A DNA stretch of 64,000 nt from Claveliimonas bilis. GTDB taxonomy: Bacteria; Bacillota; Clostridia; Lachnospirales; Lachnospiraceae. Below are positions 22,776-32,463 of the stretch, piece by piece. The notes beneath the pieces were generated by a model. That model was not told where the DNA came from. It searched no databases and saw nothing but the letters and a program-made list of their open reading frames with translations. The DNA lies in assembly GCF_020892095.1 (NCBI RefSeq), contig NZ_AP024845.1, positions 682,001-746,000 on the forward strand, read 5' to 3'. Within the stretch, counting starts at the first letter, position 1. Every line of letters begins with the position of its first letter. The position numbers and the translations under genes are program-made.

Positions 22776-24956
22776 TTACTCCTGGATAAAATGAATCTGA
22801 TATGCCAGATACTCTCCGCTTTCCACAGGAAGAGGATATCCGGCCTCCATAAGCGCACCTCCGCTGTAGCATTTTCCAGTTTTTTCCTCTCTATAAAACG
22901 CCTCCGGATCCAGCCCTCTCATTCTGATATAATTTACAGTCATATTTCCATGCACCTTCAGCATGACCGCATTTAGAAGGGCTTCTCTCTTATCTTCCGA
23001 CACAAACGCCCAGGCTGCTGTTTCATCCTTCGCCGGATTGGAAAGCCGGTAGTAATCCCCTGTCTGTATCAGCTTTCCATATGCATGATAGGTTCTAACC
23101 TGCTCTTTTACTTCTTCTTTTTCTGCTTCTGTCAATGTGCCGGGATCCAGCTCATAGCCGAAGGTTCCCGCCATAGCAGTTACGCCTCTGGTATGAAGAG
23201 ATACCGTTCTTCCTGTCTGGTGGTTCGGACACGCCGACACATGGGATCCCACAGCAGAAACAGGATAAATAAAAGAAGTTCCGTACTGTATTTCTGTCCG
23301 GTCAACAGCGTCTGTATTGTCACTGCACCAGATCTGCGGCGTATAATACAGCATTCCTGCATCAAATCTTCCGCCGCCGCCGCTGCATCCTTCAATAAGG
23401 ATGTCCGGATACCGGTTCATCAGTTTTTCCAGAAATTCATACACGCCCAACACATAATTGTAAAGAACCATCCCCTGTTCCCTGGCGGCTATAGAGTAAA
23501 CATCTGAAATGCTCCGGTTCATATCCCACTTAATATACTCTACATTTGCATGATCCAGCACTTTGCTGATCTGTTCAAAAACTTCATCACGGACTTCTTT
23601 TCTGGAAAAATCCAGTACCAGCTGGTTTCTCGCACGTACCGGGGAACGTCCCGGGATCTGAAATACCCAGTCCGGATGACTGCGGTAAAGATCACTGTCT
23701 TCCGATATCATCTCCGGTTCGATCCAGAGGCCGAACTTCAGTCCCTTTTCGTTTACTTTCCGGGCCAGCTCTCCCAGAGAACATCCAAGTTTCTCCTCGT
23801 TCACATACCAGTCGCCCAGCCCGCTGTTATCGTCATCTCTCTTTCCGAACCAGCCATCATCCAGCACGACCATTTCTATCCCAAGCTTAGCAGCCTCATC
23901 AGCAAGCTTAAGGATTGTTTCTCCTGTAAAATCGAAATATGCCGCTTCCCAGCTGTTAATGAGTACCGGTCTTACCTCATCCCGATATTTTCCCCGGCAC
24001 AGGTGACGCCGGAAGCATCTGTGATAATTGTGGGAAAGTTTTTCCAGTCCTTTTGCAGAATAAGTGAGCACTGTCTCCGGGACAACAAGAGTTTCCCCTT
24101 CTTCCAGGGGATAGCAGAAGCTTCCGCTCTCCATTCCCATGACAGCTCTTGTCTGGTTAAACTGATCTTTCTCAGCCTCTGCCTGAAATCCCCCACTGTA
24201 CACAAACACCATTCCATAACAGCTTCCGGATTCTTCTGTGGCATTTTCCTCTGCAAAGATCACTGCCGGATTGTACTGATGACTGGATGTTCCACGTCGG
24301 CTTCCGATCATCTGGGATCCGTGAGCTACCGGAACTCTCTGAAAATTCCGTTCCATGGCATGTCTTCCATAGAAGCTGATCATATCATAATTTCCATAGA
24401 GGAAATCCAAAACTGCAGAAGCCGCCTTTCTGACATATATTTTCTGTGATCCGGCATTTTCGATCCGGACGCTCCTTGTAATAATATCGTCTTCCGGAAG
24501 GACGCCGTAAAGCAGCACTGCCTGCACCTTAGTCACAGGATCCTCCAGGTAAATTTCCAGGGTCTGCGCCTCCTTTTCTTTTGCATAGACTGCCGGCAGT
24601 CCGGGAAGAGCATATTTCCCATCCACAATTTTGTGTTCCTTATATCGAAGATCGCAGCTGTATGCCCCGTTCTCATTCTGGACTACCAGAGCACTGCTTC
24701 TGTAATCACCGTTTCCCATACACGGGTACTCCTGGGGCAGCGCATCCATAGAATAAGTCCTGTCAAGTCCGGTATCGTAGGGATTACCGGAAAATCCGCG
24801 GTCTGCAAAAGTCAAAAGATAATCCATCTCTCCCTGTATTTTCTTTCCGTAATACAGATGGATCAAAAATCCATAGCAGTCCACCTTAAACTGATAAGTT
24901 GTCTGTTTTGTGTGAAGTGTAAATATTTTTTTCTCTTCCTGAAAAATAATTGCCAT
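22776..24956 (-). CDS. Alpha-galactosidase, GH36
   Basis: A 726-residue cytoplasmic enzyme removing terminal alpha-galactose from raffinose, stachyose or melibiose. Visible: N-terminal beta-sandwich, then the barrel with VLDDGWFGKRDDD, nucleophile Asp in YIKWDMNRS (near 470), GCSGGGGRFD and acid/base Asp in WCSDNTDAVDR (near 540). Length fits GH36 clostridial enzymes. It follows the transporter genes of the same strand, with a strong hairpin in between. A second GH36 (29172-31415) is only a distant paralogue. Confidence 0.93.
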   Translation of the reverse strand: MAIIFQEEKKIFTLHTKQTTYQFKVDCYGFLIHLYYGKKIQGEMDYLLTFADRGFSGNPYDTGLDRTYSMDALPQEYPCMGNGDYRSSALVVQNENGAYSCDLRYKEHKIVDGKYALPGLPAVYAKEKEAQTLEIYLEDPVTKVQAVLLYGVLPEDDIITRSVRIENAGSQKIYVRKAASAVLDFLYGNYDMISFYGRHAMERNFQRVPVAHGSQMIGSRRGTSSHQYNPAVIFAEENATEESGSCYGMVFVYSGGFQAEAEKDQFNQTRAVMGMESGSFCYPLEEGETLVVPETVLTYSAKGLEKLSHNYHRCFRRHLCRGKYRDEVRPVLINSWEAAYFDFTGETILKLADEAAKLGIEMVVLDDGWFGKRDDDNSGLGDWYVNEEKLGCSLGELARKVNEKGLKFGLWIEPEMISEDSDLYRSHPDWVFQIPGRSPVRARNQLVLDFSRKEVRDEVFEQISKVLDHANVEYIKWDMNRSISDVYSIAAREQGMVLYNYVLGVYEFLEKLMNRYPDILIEGCSGGGGRFDAGMLYYTPQIWCSDNTDAVDRTEIQYGTSFIYPVSAVGSHVSACPNHQTGRTVSLHTRGVTAMAGTFGYELDPGTLTEAEKEEVKEQVRTYHAYGKLIQTGDYYRLSNPAKDETAAWAFVSEDKREALLNAVMLKVHGNMTVNYIRMRGLDPEAFYREEKTGKCYSGGALMEAGYPLPVESGEYLAYQIHFIQE

Positions 24957-25009
24957 TTAGTCGTTCTCCTTTTAAGTTTCATAAATTTCGGCCGTTAAAA
25001 CTCAATCAG

Positions 25010-25034
25010 CCCCGCCTTAAAGGCTAAGGCGGGG
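25010..25034. promoter_or_regulatory. Intercistronic hairpin between permease and alpha-galactosidase genes
   Basis: Perfect 9-bp arms CCCCGCCTT / AAGGCGGGG with a 7-nt loop in the 99-bp gap. The T-rich stretch follows on the plus strand (TTTTCATTTT), while on the minus, transcribed strand only a weak T tract follows. It may act as partial terminator or as an RNA-stability element that lowers enzyme expression relative to the transporter. Confidence 0.65.
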
Positions 25035-25055
25035 TTTTCATTTTCATATCAAATT

Positions 25056-25901
25056 CTATTTTACAGCTCCATTGACTACACCGTTTATAATCTGTTTCTG
25101 GCAGATAATGTAGAAAATAAGGATCGGTATCAATGCCAGAAGGTACGAAGCAAACGCCAGGTTGTAGTTTGTACCGAACTGTGTCTGGAAATTAAGCTGT
25201 GCCAGCGGCAGCGTATTCTGCCCTGTACCTGACATAATAACAAGAGGTGTCATAACGTCATTCCATACGGCCAGCGCTGTGATGATGGCAACTGTCGCAT
25301 GCATAGGCTTCATGATCGGGAAGATAACCTTCCAGTAAGTCCGCCATGTATTTGCGCCGTCCACTCTTGCCGCCTCTTCAAGTGCGATCGGGATATTGAC
25401 AAGGTAACCGGAATACAACAGCACATTCATCGGCATATAGAATACCACATACAAAATGATAACGCCAGCCCAGTTTGCAAGTCCCAGCTCCGCCGTCTGT
25501 TTTGCCAGGGGCATCATCAGGATTGCAAAAGGAACAAACATACCGCTTACAATAAACAGATATACAAATTTATAGAATTTGCTGTGTCCGCGGTTCCGTC
25601 CGATGGCATATCCCAGCATGGAGTGGAGTACAATGGAAAGCACCACTGTCACTACTGTGATCAGAACACTGTTTCCAAGCGATCTCCAGAAATCTGTAAC
25701 TTCCATAGCCTGGGCAAAATTGGAAAGACTCCATTCAGAAGGAAGAGACAGGATTCCGGAAATGCTGTTTGTCATCTCTGACGGCTGTTTAAACGCGATC
25801 ACAATCGCCATATACAACGGAAAAGCAATTGTGCTAAGCCCCATGATCAAAAGGACCATAACCGGCCAGTTTGTTTTTACTTTATCTATTTTTTTACTCA
25901 T
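25056..25901 (-). CDS. Sugar ABC transporter permease (MsmG/RafG type)
   Basis: A 281-residue inner permease of the carbohydrate uptake CUT1 family: six membrane segments and the ATPase-contact EAA loop EEAARVDGANTWRTYWKVIFP begins near residue 187. It overlaps the partner permease by one base. No ATPase gene is in the operon; CUT1 systems of Firmicutes commonly use a shared MsmK-type ATPase encoded elsewhere. Confidence 0.92.
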   Translation of the reverse strand: MSKKIDKVKTNWPVMVLLIMGLSTIAFPLYMAIVIAFKQPSEMTNSISGILSLPSEWSLSNFAQAMEVTDFWRSLGNSVLITVVTVVLSIVLHSMLGYAIGRNRGHSKFYKFVYLFIVSGMFVPFAILMMPLAKQTAELGLANWAGVIILYVVFYMPMNVLLYSGYLVNIPIALEEAARVDGANTWRTYWKVIFPIMKPMHATVAIITALAVWNDVMTPLVIMSGTGQNTLPLAQLNFQTQFGTNYNLAFASYLLALIPILIFYIICQKQIINGVVNGAVK

Positions 25902-26767
25902 TATAACTGCTCCTCCTTCCTGCTGGAGATGCTCATCTGTGCTGCAGAAATTGCTACGATCACAATGAAGAAGATAACAGCGTTAGCGCTCTGATAACCG
26001 AAGCTTCCGCCCTTCATACCATTGTTGTAGATCAGGAAAGAAATGGATTCCGTACTCTGTGCAGGTCCTCCCTGTGTCATAGCCATAACCTGATCAAATA
26101 CCATGAGGAAGTTCTTTACACACAAAACCATATTGATGGTAAAGAAGGGAATGATCAGAGGGAAAGTCAGATGTCTGAATTTTTTCCATCCTGTTGCTCC
26201 GTCCAGAGAGCCTGCTTCATACACATCCTCCGGAACGGTCTGAAGACCGGAAATATAGATGATCGTATTCATGGCAATATTCTGCCAGCAGCATACGATC
26301 ATAATCGCGATCCATGCAGTATTTTCATTAGAAAGCATACTGGAGCTCAACGCTTCGCTTCCTATCATTTCTCCCACTGCCGGAAGAATGTATGTGAACA
26401 GATACTGGAACACATAACCTACTACCAGTGCGCCAAGTACATTGGGCAGGAAATATGCCGCACGGAAAAATCCTTTGGCGCGGATCTTACTGTTCAGTCC
26501 CAGGGCAAGGATCAGGCTGATCACATTCGTTACGATTGTTGCGCAGATCGCCAGCTTGAATGTAAACAGATAGGATCCTCCCGCGCGGGGATCTGTGAAC
26601 AGATCCATGTAATTCCTAAGGCCGACCCAATCATAAGTTCCAAAGCCTTTAAAGTTGGTAAAACTGTAAATAACACCCCGAATCAAAGGTATCGTATTGA
26701 AGCAGACAAACAATGCCAGGATCGGTATCGTTATTAACAGGAAGGTACGTTTTCTTTCATTTTTCAT
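25901..26767 (-). CDS. Sugar ABC transporter permease (MsmF/RafF type)
   Basis: A 288-residue CUT1 permease with six membrane segments and the EAA loop YEAGSLDGATGWKKFRHLTFP near residue 180. It lies between the binding-protein gene and the other permease and pairs with the latter to form the channel for alpha-galactosides. The ATG follows GGAGTGGGG. Confidence 0.92.
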   Translation of the reverse strand: MKNERKRTFLLITIPILALFVCFNTIPLIRGVIYSFTNFKGFGTYDWVGLRNYMDLFTDPRAGGSYLFTFKLAICATIVTNVISLILALGLNSKIRAKGFFRAAYFLPNVLGALVVGYVFQYLFTYILPAVGEMIGSEALSSSMLSNENTAWIAIMIVCCWQNIAMNTIIYISGLQTVPEDVYEAGSLDGATGWKKFRHLTFPLIIPFFTINMVLCVKNFLMVFDQVMAMTQGGPAQSTESISFLIYNNGMKGGSFGYQSANAVIFFIVIVAISAAQMSISSRKEEQL

Positions 26768-26785
26768 TCTATCCCCACTCCTTTC

Positions 26786-28084
26786 CTATTCCGCGCTTCC
26801 GTTCTCTTCTTCGTATGCCTGAACCTCACGGATGATATCGCGGTTGTAACGCTGCCAGTCTTTGTCAAACCTTGCAAGGAATGCATCTGTATCCTTGTCG
26901 ATCACATAGGTCTGCAGGATAGCATCTGCAGCCATCTCTGACGGATAGTAATGATCCTGGTAGTCTGTCATGTTGCCGGACTCGATATACTCTGTCATGC
27001 CGTCCACATAGGGAGCCAGCTCAAATTCTCCTTCTTTACATGGAATTGCATTCTGGTCGTCAATATAGGCCTGAATATTCTCGTCTTCAAGGAGGAAATC
27101 AAGCACCTCATATGCGGCCTCCTTGTTTTCGCAGGCAGCCGTTACGCAAAAGCCAAGGTCAATACCGGAGTTTAATGTATTGCCATCTGCCTCATCATTT
27201 GCCGGCATAACAAAGGAGTCAATATTCATATCCGGATTTACGGAAAGGATCTGAGGCACTGCATAGCTTCCGATAGGATACATTGCAGATTCCCCTCTTG
27301 CAAATGCCGTACATGCATCATTGTAGCCGTATGCGATTGGATCGTCCGGGCCGTATTCCATCAGCTGGATATACTTTTCTGCCGCTTCTTTATATCCTTC
27401 TGTAAAGGTTGCCTCTCCTCTGTTTACCTGTTTGCACAGATCAGCAGGTGCCAGATCTACTGCGATTCCATTCCATGGCGCCAGACAGGTCCACGTGTCA
27501 CGGAATCCAAAATAGAACGGCAGGATTCCTTCTGCCTGAATCTCCTCGCACAGGCTCATCAGCTCATCCCATGTTGTAGGAATTTCCCAGCCATGTTCCT
27601 CAAACATATCTCTGTTATACAAAATACCGGCCGCATTAGCCATGTAAGGTACAATGTAGGTCCCGTCAGTTGGGACGATCTCCAGCGCCTCTGCTATGTC
27701 CACATAGGAATCTTTGATATTTTCCATCCCCTCATATTCGGACACATCCGCAAGGATCTCCGCGTCTACATAATAAGAATAGTTGATATCGCCGCCGATG
27801 CCGATAATATCCGGATAGTCTTCGCGGATAAACCTCGTTCTCATGATCGTAGATGCATCATTCGGCGAGTCAATGGTCAGATGGATATCATCATGAGTTG
27901 CATTGAACTGCTCTTCCACCTGATCAAAATAGGTAGCTGCCTCCGGCTTGTACTGCAGAATTTCAATTTCTGTTTTCCCACTGGAATCACTGCTGCCTGA
28001 ACATCCCTGCAGAACCAATCCGCCTGCCATGGCAACTACCAGAAAGGCGCTGACGCATCTTGTCCTTTTTCCTCTCATTTTCAT
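26786..28084 (-). CDS. Sugar ABC transporter substrate-binding lipoprotein
   Basis: A 432-residue extracellular solute-binding protein (family 1). The signal peptide ends in lipobox LQGC, so Cys27 should carry the lipid anchor, followed by a Ser-rich linker. The substrate is inferred to be raffinose-family sugars because the operon continues with permeases, GH36 and GH13 enzymes. First gene of that operon; its promoter lies in the divergent region shared with an AraC gene. Confidence 0.92.
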   Translation of the reverse strand: MKMRGKRTRCVSAFLVVAMAGGLVLQGCSGSSDSSGKTEIEILQYKPEAATYFDQVEEQFNATHDDIHLTIDSPNDASTIMRTRFIREDYPDIIGIGGDINYSYYVDAEILADVSEYEGMENIKDSYVDIAEALEIVPTDGTYIVPYMANAAGILYNRDMFEEHGWEIPTTWDELMSLCEEIQAEGILPFYFGFRDTWTCLAPWNGIAVDLAPADLCKQVNRGEATFTEGYKEAAEKYIQLMEYGPDDPIAYGYNDACTAFARGESAMYPIGSYAVPQILSVNPDMNIDSFVMPANDEADGNTLNSGIDLGFCVTAACENKEAAYEVLDFLLEDENIQAYIDDQNAIPCKEGEFELAPYVDGMTEYIESGNMTDYQDHYYPSEMAADAILQTYVIDKDTDAFLARFDKDWQRYNRDIIREVQAYEEENGSAE

Positions 28085-28281
28085 ATCTCCTTTCTGATTT
28101 TTTCTTGCTTTTCCCTTAGTAATATCATTTTAACATATCAATATGCGTCCATAAATATCAGTATTTTTTTTATTTCATGCCTTTATGCTTGTTTTTATGC
28201 TATATATTGATATCACCAAGCATTTTGATATATAATAAAAAAAAGTACTGCACAGGCGAAACTTTCATCAGGAGGGAGACC
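28085..28281. promoter_or_regulatory. Divergent control region with repeated TGATAT sites
   Basis: Holds the promoters of the sugar operon (minus) and of the AraC gene (plus). For the plus strand, TTGATA (28207-28212), 18 bp, TATAAT (28231-28236). TGATAT/ATATCA occurs about four times between 28130 and 28232, candidate AraC half-sites. For the minus strand a weaker TTTATG-17-TAAAAT can be read near 28,130-28,160. Confidence 0.55.
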
Positions 28282-29136
28282 ATGAGCAACGTTTTATTTT
28301 CTATTTTCCCCAGCGAAAACTTTATCGACCTGGGCCTTTACCAATATGGCTGGGAACAATGCGATCCCGCTCATTCTTTCGGCCCTGCCGCCCGTACCCA
28401 CTATCTTTTTCACTACGTTATTTCGGGTACCGGAACGCTGATCGCTCAAAATTCAAAAAAAGAATCTATAGAATATCATATAAAAAGCGGACAGGGCTTT
28501 ATGATCTTCCCCCATCAGATCTGCACTTATACCGCTGATCCGGATCTGCCCTGGGAATACACCTGGATCGAATTTGACGGACTGAAAGCCAAAGAAATCA
28601 TGGAAATGGCCGGAATATCCCAGGATTCTCCCGTCTATAAACCGAGATATAAAGATATTTCTCAGCAGATGGTAAATGAAATGCTCTATATTACCCGGCA
28701 TTCCCAGGAATCCCCATTTCATCTTATCGGACATTTATTTCTGTTTCTGGATTACCTGACCCGCTCTCACGCCTCCCCGCTTGTAAAGCAGGGAAATCGA
28801 ATGAGAGACTTCTATATTAAAGAGGCTTTAAGTTTTATTGAACAGAATTTCCAAAATGATATTTCTGTGGAAGACATCGCCGCATTCTGCGGGCTGAACC
28901 GCAGCTATTTCGGAAAAATCTTTCATGATACTGTCGGAAAATCTCCCCAGGAATTTTTGATCTCCTATCGCATGTCCAAGGCCGGCGAGCTTTTGAAACT
29001 CACCTCCCTGTCTATCGGAGACATCGGAAATGCCGTCGGGTACCCGAATCAGCTTCACTTCTCAAGAGCATTTAAAAATACCTATGGAGTTTCTCCAAGA
29101 GCATGGAGATATGAACAGCAGGGCGAGGAAAATTAA
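28282..29136 (+). CDS. AraC-family regulator of the alpha-galactoside operon
   Basis: A 284-residue regulator: N-terminal cupin sugar-sensing domain (HSFGPAARTHYLFHYV near 27; GQGFMIFP near 70) and C-terminal double helix-turn-helix (VEDIAAFCGLNRSYFGKIF; IGDIGNAVGYPNQLHFSRAFK). Divergent to the transporter operon, which it most likely activates when an alpha-galactoside is bound. Start chosen at 28282 (GGAGGGAG site); the upstream extension runs through the promoter. Confidence 0.9.
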   Translation: MSNVLFSIFPSENFIDLGLYQYGWEQCDPAHSFGPAARTHYLFHYVISGTGTLIAQNSKKESIEYHIKSGQGFMIFPHQICTYTADPDLPWEYTWIEFDGLKAKEIMEMAGISQDSPVYKPRYKDISQQMVNEMLYITRHSQESPFHLIGHLFLFLDYLTRSHASPLVKQGNRMRDFYIKEALSFIEQNFQNDISVEDIAAFCGLNRSYFGKIFHDTVGKSPQEFLISYRMSKAGELLKLTSLSIGDIGNAVGYPNQLHFSRAFKNTYGVSPRAWRYEQQGEEN

Positions 29137-29160
29137 ATTTCTCCGCCCCGTTTTTCTTTT
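29121..29160 (+). terminator. Terminator of the AraC gene
   Basis: Imperfect stem GGGCGAGGAAA / TTTCTCCGCCC followed by TTTTTCTTTT; overlaps the last codons of the AraC gene. Confidence 0.6.
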
Positions 29161-29171
29161 CCTGTTTCCTT

Positions 29172-31415
29172 TTAATCCACCGCCTTGAGGATAAACAGAC
29201 TGGAATCAAAATCATAGGTCTTGTCTTCCTCCACGGAGGTTTCTCCGGAAGCGCCGTCTGTAGTTACAAGTCCGGCATACATCAGTTCATCTCCATAATA
29301 GGTCCCCTGACACTTCTTGCGGATTCTTTGTTTTGTAACTTCATAGCCGGTTCCTTCCTCCAGCCCCTTAAGACGCAGTCTTCCAAACGGCAGATTTGCT
29401 CCGCTCAGCACACGATACCATCCCACAATTGCTTCTTTCTTATCATCGCTGACCACCATCCAGGCAGTCACATTGTGTTCAAAAGGACTGGACAAACGGT
29501 AAAATGTTCCGAACTGCAAAAGATGCCGGTACTGTTTCATAAAGGCGATCTGCTCTTTTACTTCCTCCTGCTCCTTCTCTGTCAATGTGTTTAAATCAAG
29601 TTCATATCCAAACGTGCCGAAACAGGCCACATTCGCCCTTGTATGAAGAGGAGTGTTTCTGCCCGTCTGATGGTTCGGCGCTGTCGAAACATGGCTTCCC
29701 ATGCTGCTTACCGGATAGCAGTAAGAAGTTCCATACTGTATTTTCAATCGTTCCGCTGCATCCGTATCATCACTGGTCCACGCCTGGGGCGCGTAGTAAA
29801 GCATCCCCGGATCAAACCTGGCGCCGCCGCTTGCGCAGGACTCAAATAAGATGTGCGGGAATTTGGAAGTCAGCCTTTCATAGAGATCATATACTCCAAG
29901 GATATAACGGTGAAACACTTCTCCTTGTCTGTCCGGCGGAAGAGCTGATGACCAGCATTCTGTAATGCTCCGGTTCATATCCCATTTTATATAGGAAACT
30001 TTTGCACCGGACAGAATCTTATCCATCATTTCATAAATGCAGTCCACCACTTCTTTTCTGGAAAAATCCAACACATACTGGTAGCGCCCGTGGCAGGATT
30101 TCCGTCCCGGAGCCTGAAGGATCCAGTCCGGATGGGCACGGAAAAGGTCGGAATCCTTGTTTACCATTTCCGGCTCAAACCACAATCCGAACTTCATTCC
30201 CATGTCCTCTATCTTCTGTGCAAGTCCCCGGATCCCTTCCGGCAGCCGGTCTGTATTGGCGACCCAGTCTCCAAGCCCGGCATGTTCGCTGCACCGGCCC
30301 CCGAACCATCCGTCGTCAAGAACAAAGAGTTCTACCCCTGTTTCCTTTGCCTTTGCGGCAATCTCCAGGATCCGCTCCTCGTCAAAATCAAAATATGTCG
30401 CCTCCCAGTTGTTGATCAGGATCGGTCGAACCCTGTCTCTCCAGTATCCCCTGGCCAGTCTCTTCTGATAAAGCCGGTGATAGATCTGGCTTAAATGGTT
30501 CAGTCCCTGATCTGTATAGACCATAACCGCCTCCGGGGTTTGGAATGTCTCGCCCGGTTCCAGCTTCCAGTCAAATCCTTCCGGATGGATTCCCAGAAGA
30601 ACCCTTGTAGTATCATGGGTATCCACCTCGGCCTGAGCCAGGAAATTACCGCTGTACACAAGGCTGAAACCGATTGCCTCCCCCTGAAATTCATCCGCCG
30701 ACGGACGCTTCAGAATGACAAAAGGATTGTGCTCGTGAGAGGAATGTCCCCTAAGGCTCCCAACAGACTGGATCCCATATTCCAGATGTCTTGTCCGCAA
30801 ATGTCTCTCTCTTGCCCACGCTCCCGAAAACTGCATCCACTCATAGTCATGATCCGGCAGATCCATGCAAAGGCTCATAGCGGTTGCCAGGTGAAGAGCC
30901 TGATTTCCATTGTTGGCAAAAGAAACACTCCTTGCAATCATTCCCTCCGCCGCAAATATGGTGTACATCAGCCGTACCTTCAGCCCCGTAACTTTATCCC
31001 CAAGGCAAAGAATCAATGTTTCTGCCTCTTTTTCATTTTCCGTATAAATTGCCGGAAGCCCCGGAAGAGACGGCTTTCCTTCCTGAACCTCATAGCCTTC
31101 ATAGCACAGATCCAAGATCCTGCTGCCGTTTTCCTGCAAAACGTCTACCGCAGGCATGCGGTAATCCCCGCTCCCATAGACTCCGTATTCCTGTTTCAGA
31201 TGTTCCAGTGAAAAATCTTTACTCTCTTCAAAAATACAGGATGCCATCGGACGGGACATTCTCTCCAGCAAATAAGAAAAGTCCTCTCTGTGGTGGATCC
31301 TTTTCCCAAAATACAGCTGTCCTATGTGACCGTTTGGCAAGACAGACATAAGATAGCTGATCTGGTTATTATACAGGTGAAATGTTTTATTTTTTTCATT
31401 AACAATTATACTCAT
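29172..31415 (-). CDS. Second alpha-galactosidase, GH36
   Basis: A 747-residue GH36 enzyme with the same architecture as the first one: VLDDGWFGGRCSEH, nucleophile Asp in YIKWDMNRS and acid/base Asp in WTSDDTDAAER. No signal peptide. It differs from the other copy through most of its length, so the two are old paralogues, possibly with different chain-length preference. It is paired with its own AraC gene upstream on the same strand. Start at 31415 behind GGAGGAG. Confidence 0.93.
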   Translation of the reverse strand: MSIIVNEKNKTFHLYNNQISYLMSVLPNGHIGQLYFGKRIHHREDFSYLLERMSRPMASCIFEESKDFSLEHLKQEYGVYGSGDYRMPAVDVLQENGSRILDLCYEGYEVQEGKPSLPGLPAIYTENEKEAETLILCLGDKVTGLKVRLMYTIFAAEGMIARSVSFANNGNQALHLATAMSLCMDLPDHDYEWMQFSGAWARERHLRTRHLEYGIQSVGSLRGHSSHEHNPFVILKRPSADEFQGEAIGFSLVYSGNFLAQAEVDTHDTTRVLLGIHPEGFDWKLEPGETFQTPEAVMVYTDQGLNHLSQIYHRLYQKRLARGYWRDRVRPILINNWEATYFDFDEERILEIAAKAKETGVELFVLDDGWFGGRCSEHAGLGDWVANTDRLPEGIRGLAQKIEDMGMKFGLWFEPEMVNKDSDLFRAHPDWILQAPGRKSCHGRYQYVLDFSRKEVVDCIYEMMDKILSGAKVSYIKWDMNRSITECWSSALPPDRQGEVFHRYILGVYDLYERLTSKFPHILFESCASGGARFDPGMLYYAPQAWTSDDTDAAERLKIQYGTSYCYPVSSMGSHVSTAPNHQTGRNTPLHTRANVACFGTFGYELDLNTLTEKEQEEVKEQIAFMKQYRHLLQFGTFYRLSSPFEHNVTAWMVVSDDKKEAIVGWYRVLSGANLPFGRLRLKGLEEGTGYEVTKQRIRKKCQGTYYGDELMYAGLVTTDGASGETSVEEDKTYDFDSSLFILKAVD

Positions 31416-31435
31416 CTTCTTCTCCTCCAATGCTG

Positions 31436-31463
31436 GCGTCGGTGTACCCTCGTACACTGACGC
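31436..31463. promoter_or_regulatory. Inverted repeat upstream of the second GH36 gene
   Basis: GCGTC-g-GTGTAC-cctc-GTACAC-t-GACGC: eleven paired positions in two blocks with one mismatch, about 20 bp before the GH36 start. It is either an operator or a leader hairpin; palindromic symmetry favours a dimeric regulator. Confidence 0.5.
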
Positions 31464-31522
31464 TACTCCAATTATATATAAAACCGTAACCGGCGCCTAG
31501 GAGCATTCGTTAGAAAAACGAG

Positions 31523-32392
31523 TCAAAATGTTAGATCAATTTCTTCTTTCCTCTTTGTTTCCTGCCAGGCCGTATTCTCCTTCCTGTATGCAGACGGAGT
31601 GATCCCCATTTTTGCCTTGAATATCTTGGAAAATCCCAGCGCATCCTGATAGCCGCAGGACATGGCAACTGTCTCAACTGACAGATCTGTAAGCTGCAGA
31701 AGCTCTGCTGCCCGGGTAAGACGGAAATTTGTAAGATATTCTTTGGGCGATAACTGCAGATTATCCTGGAAAAGCGTGTAAAGGTAGCTTCGGTTCACCC
31801 CCACATAATCGGCAATATCTTTTACTCTGACAGGATCCGCATAATTATTCTGGATAAATTCCACCGCCTTGCGGACATAAAGGTTGCCATCCTTTTCCCC
31901 GGCATTTCCCGCGATTTCCATATTTTCTTTCAGGGTGCCAAAAAATGTATATAAAAGACCTTCCAGAAAGTACTCATTTGCGGCTGTATATTTTCTATGT
32001 TTTAACATGGAATATACAATCTGCTTTAATTCCTCCCCGCAGCCGCACTGAAAGATAAGCTGCTTTTTATTCAGTCCAAGATCTCTTAAATAATCCTCTG
32101 CCTTCTTTCCTCCAAATCCGATCCACAGATATGTCCATGGCACTTCCTCATCTGCCTGATAAAAGGTCTGTACTTCCGGCTCGATCAGAAATCCCTGCCC
32201 CTTTTGAAGGTTGTACTCTTCGCCATTTACCAGAAATTTCCCTTTCCCATCCACAATATAATGCAGAATATAGTTGGGTCTGACTGCCGGTCCGAAGCTG
32301 TGAAGCGGACTGCATTTGGCATAGCCGCAGAAACATAAATAGAAATCGGAAAATTTGCGGTTCTTCATCTGAAGTACATAGGAATCCTCCAT
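31523..32392 (-). CDS. AraC-family regulator of the second alpha-galactosidase
   Basis: A 289-residue AraC protein, related to the one at 28282: N-terminal cupin with HSFGPAVRPNYILHYIV near 31 and GQGFLIEPEVQTF, C-terminal motifs VKDIADYVGVNRSYLYTLF and VETVAMSCGYQDALGFSKIFK. It lies about 108 bp upstream of the GH36 gene on the same strand and probably controls it. The Lys/Glu-rich tail is longer than usual. Confidence 0.9.
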   Translation of the reverse strand: MEDSYVLQMKNRKFSDFYLCFCGYAKCSPLHSFGPAVRPNYILHYIVDGKGKFLVNGEEYNLQKGQGFLIEPEVQTFYQADEEVPWTYLWIGFGGKKAEDYLRDLGLNKKQLIFQCGCGEELKQIVYSMLKHRKYTAANEYFLEGLLYTFFGTLKENMEIAGNAGEKDGNLYVRKAVEFIQNNYADPVRVKDIADYVGVNRSYLYTLFQDNLQLSPKEYLTNFRLTRAAELLQLTDLSVETVAMSCGYQDALGFSKIFKAKMGITPSAYRKENTAWQETKRKEEIDLTF

Positions 32393-32463
32393 GATCAGCC
32401 CTCCTTGTCATTTCCTTTATCATAACACAGAGACAGGATTGCTGTAAAAGAAAGCTTTTCCTC

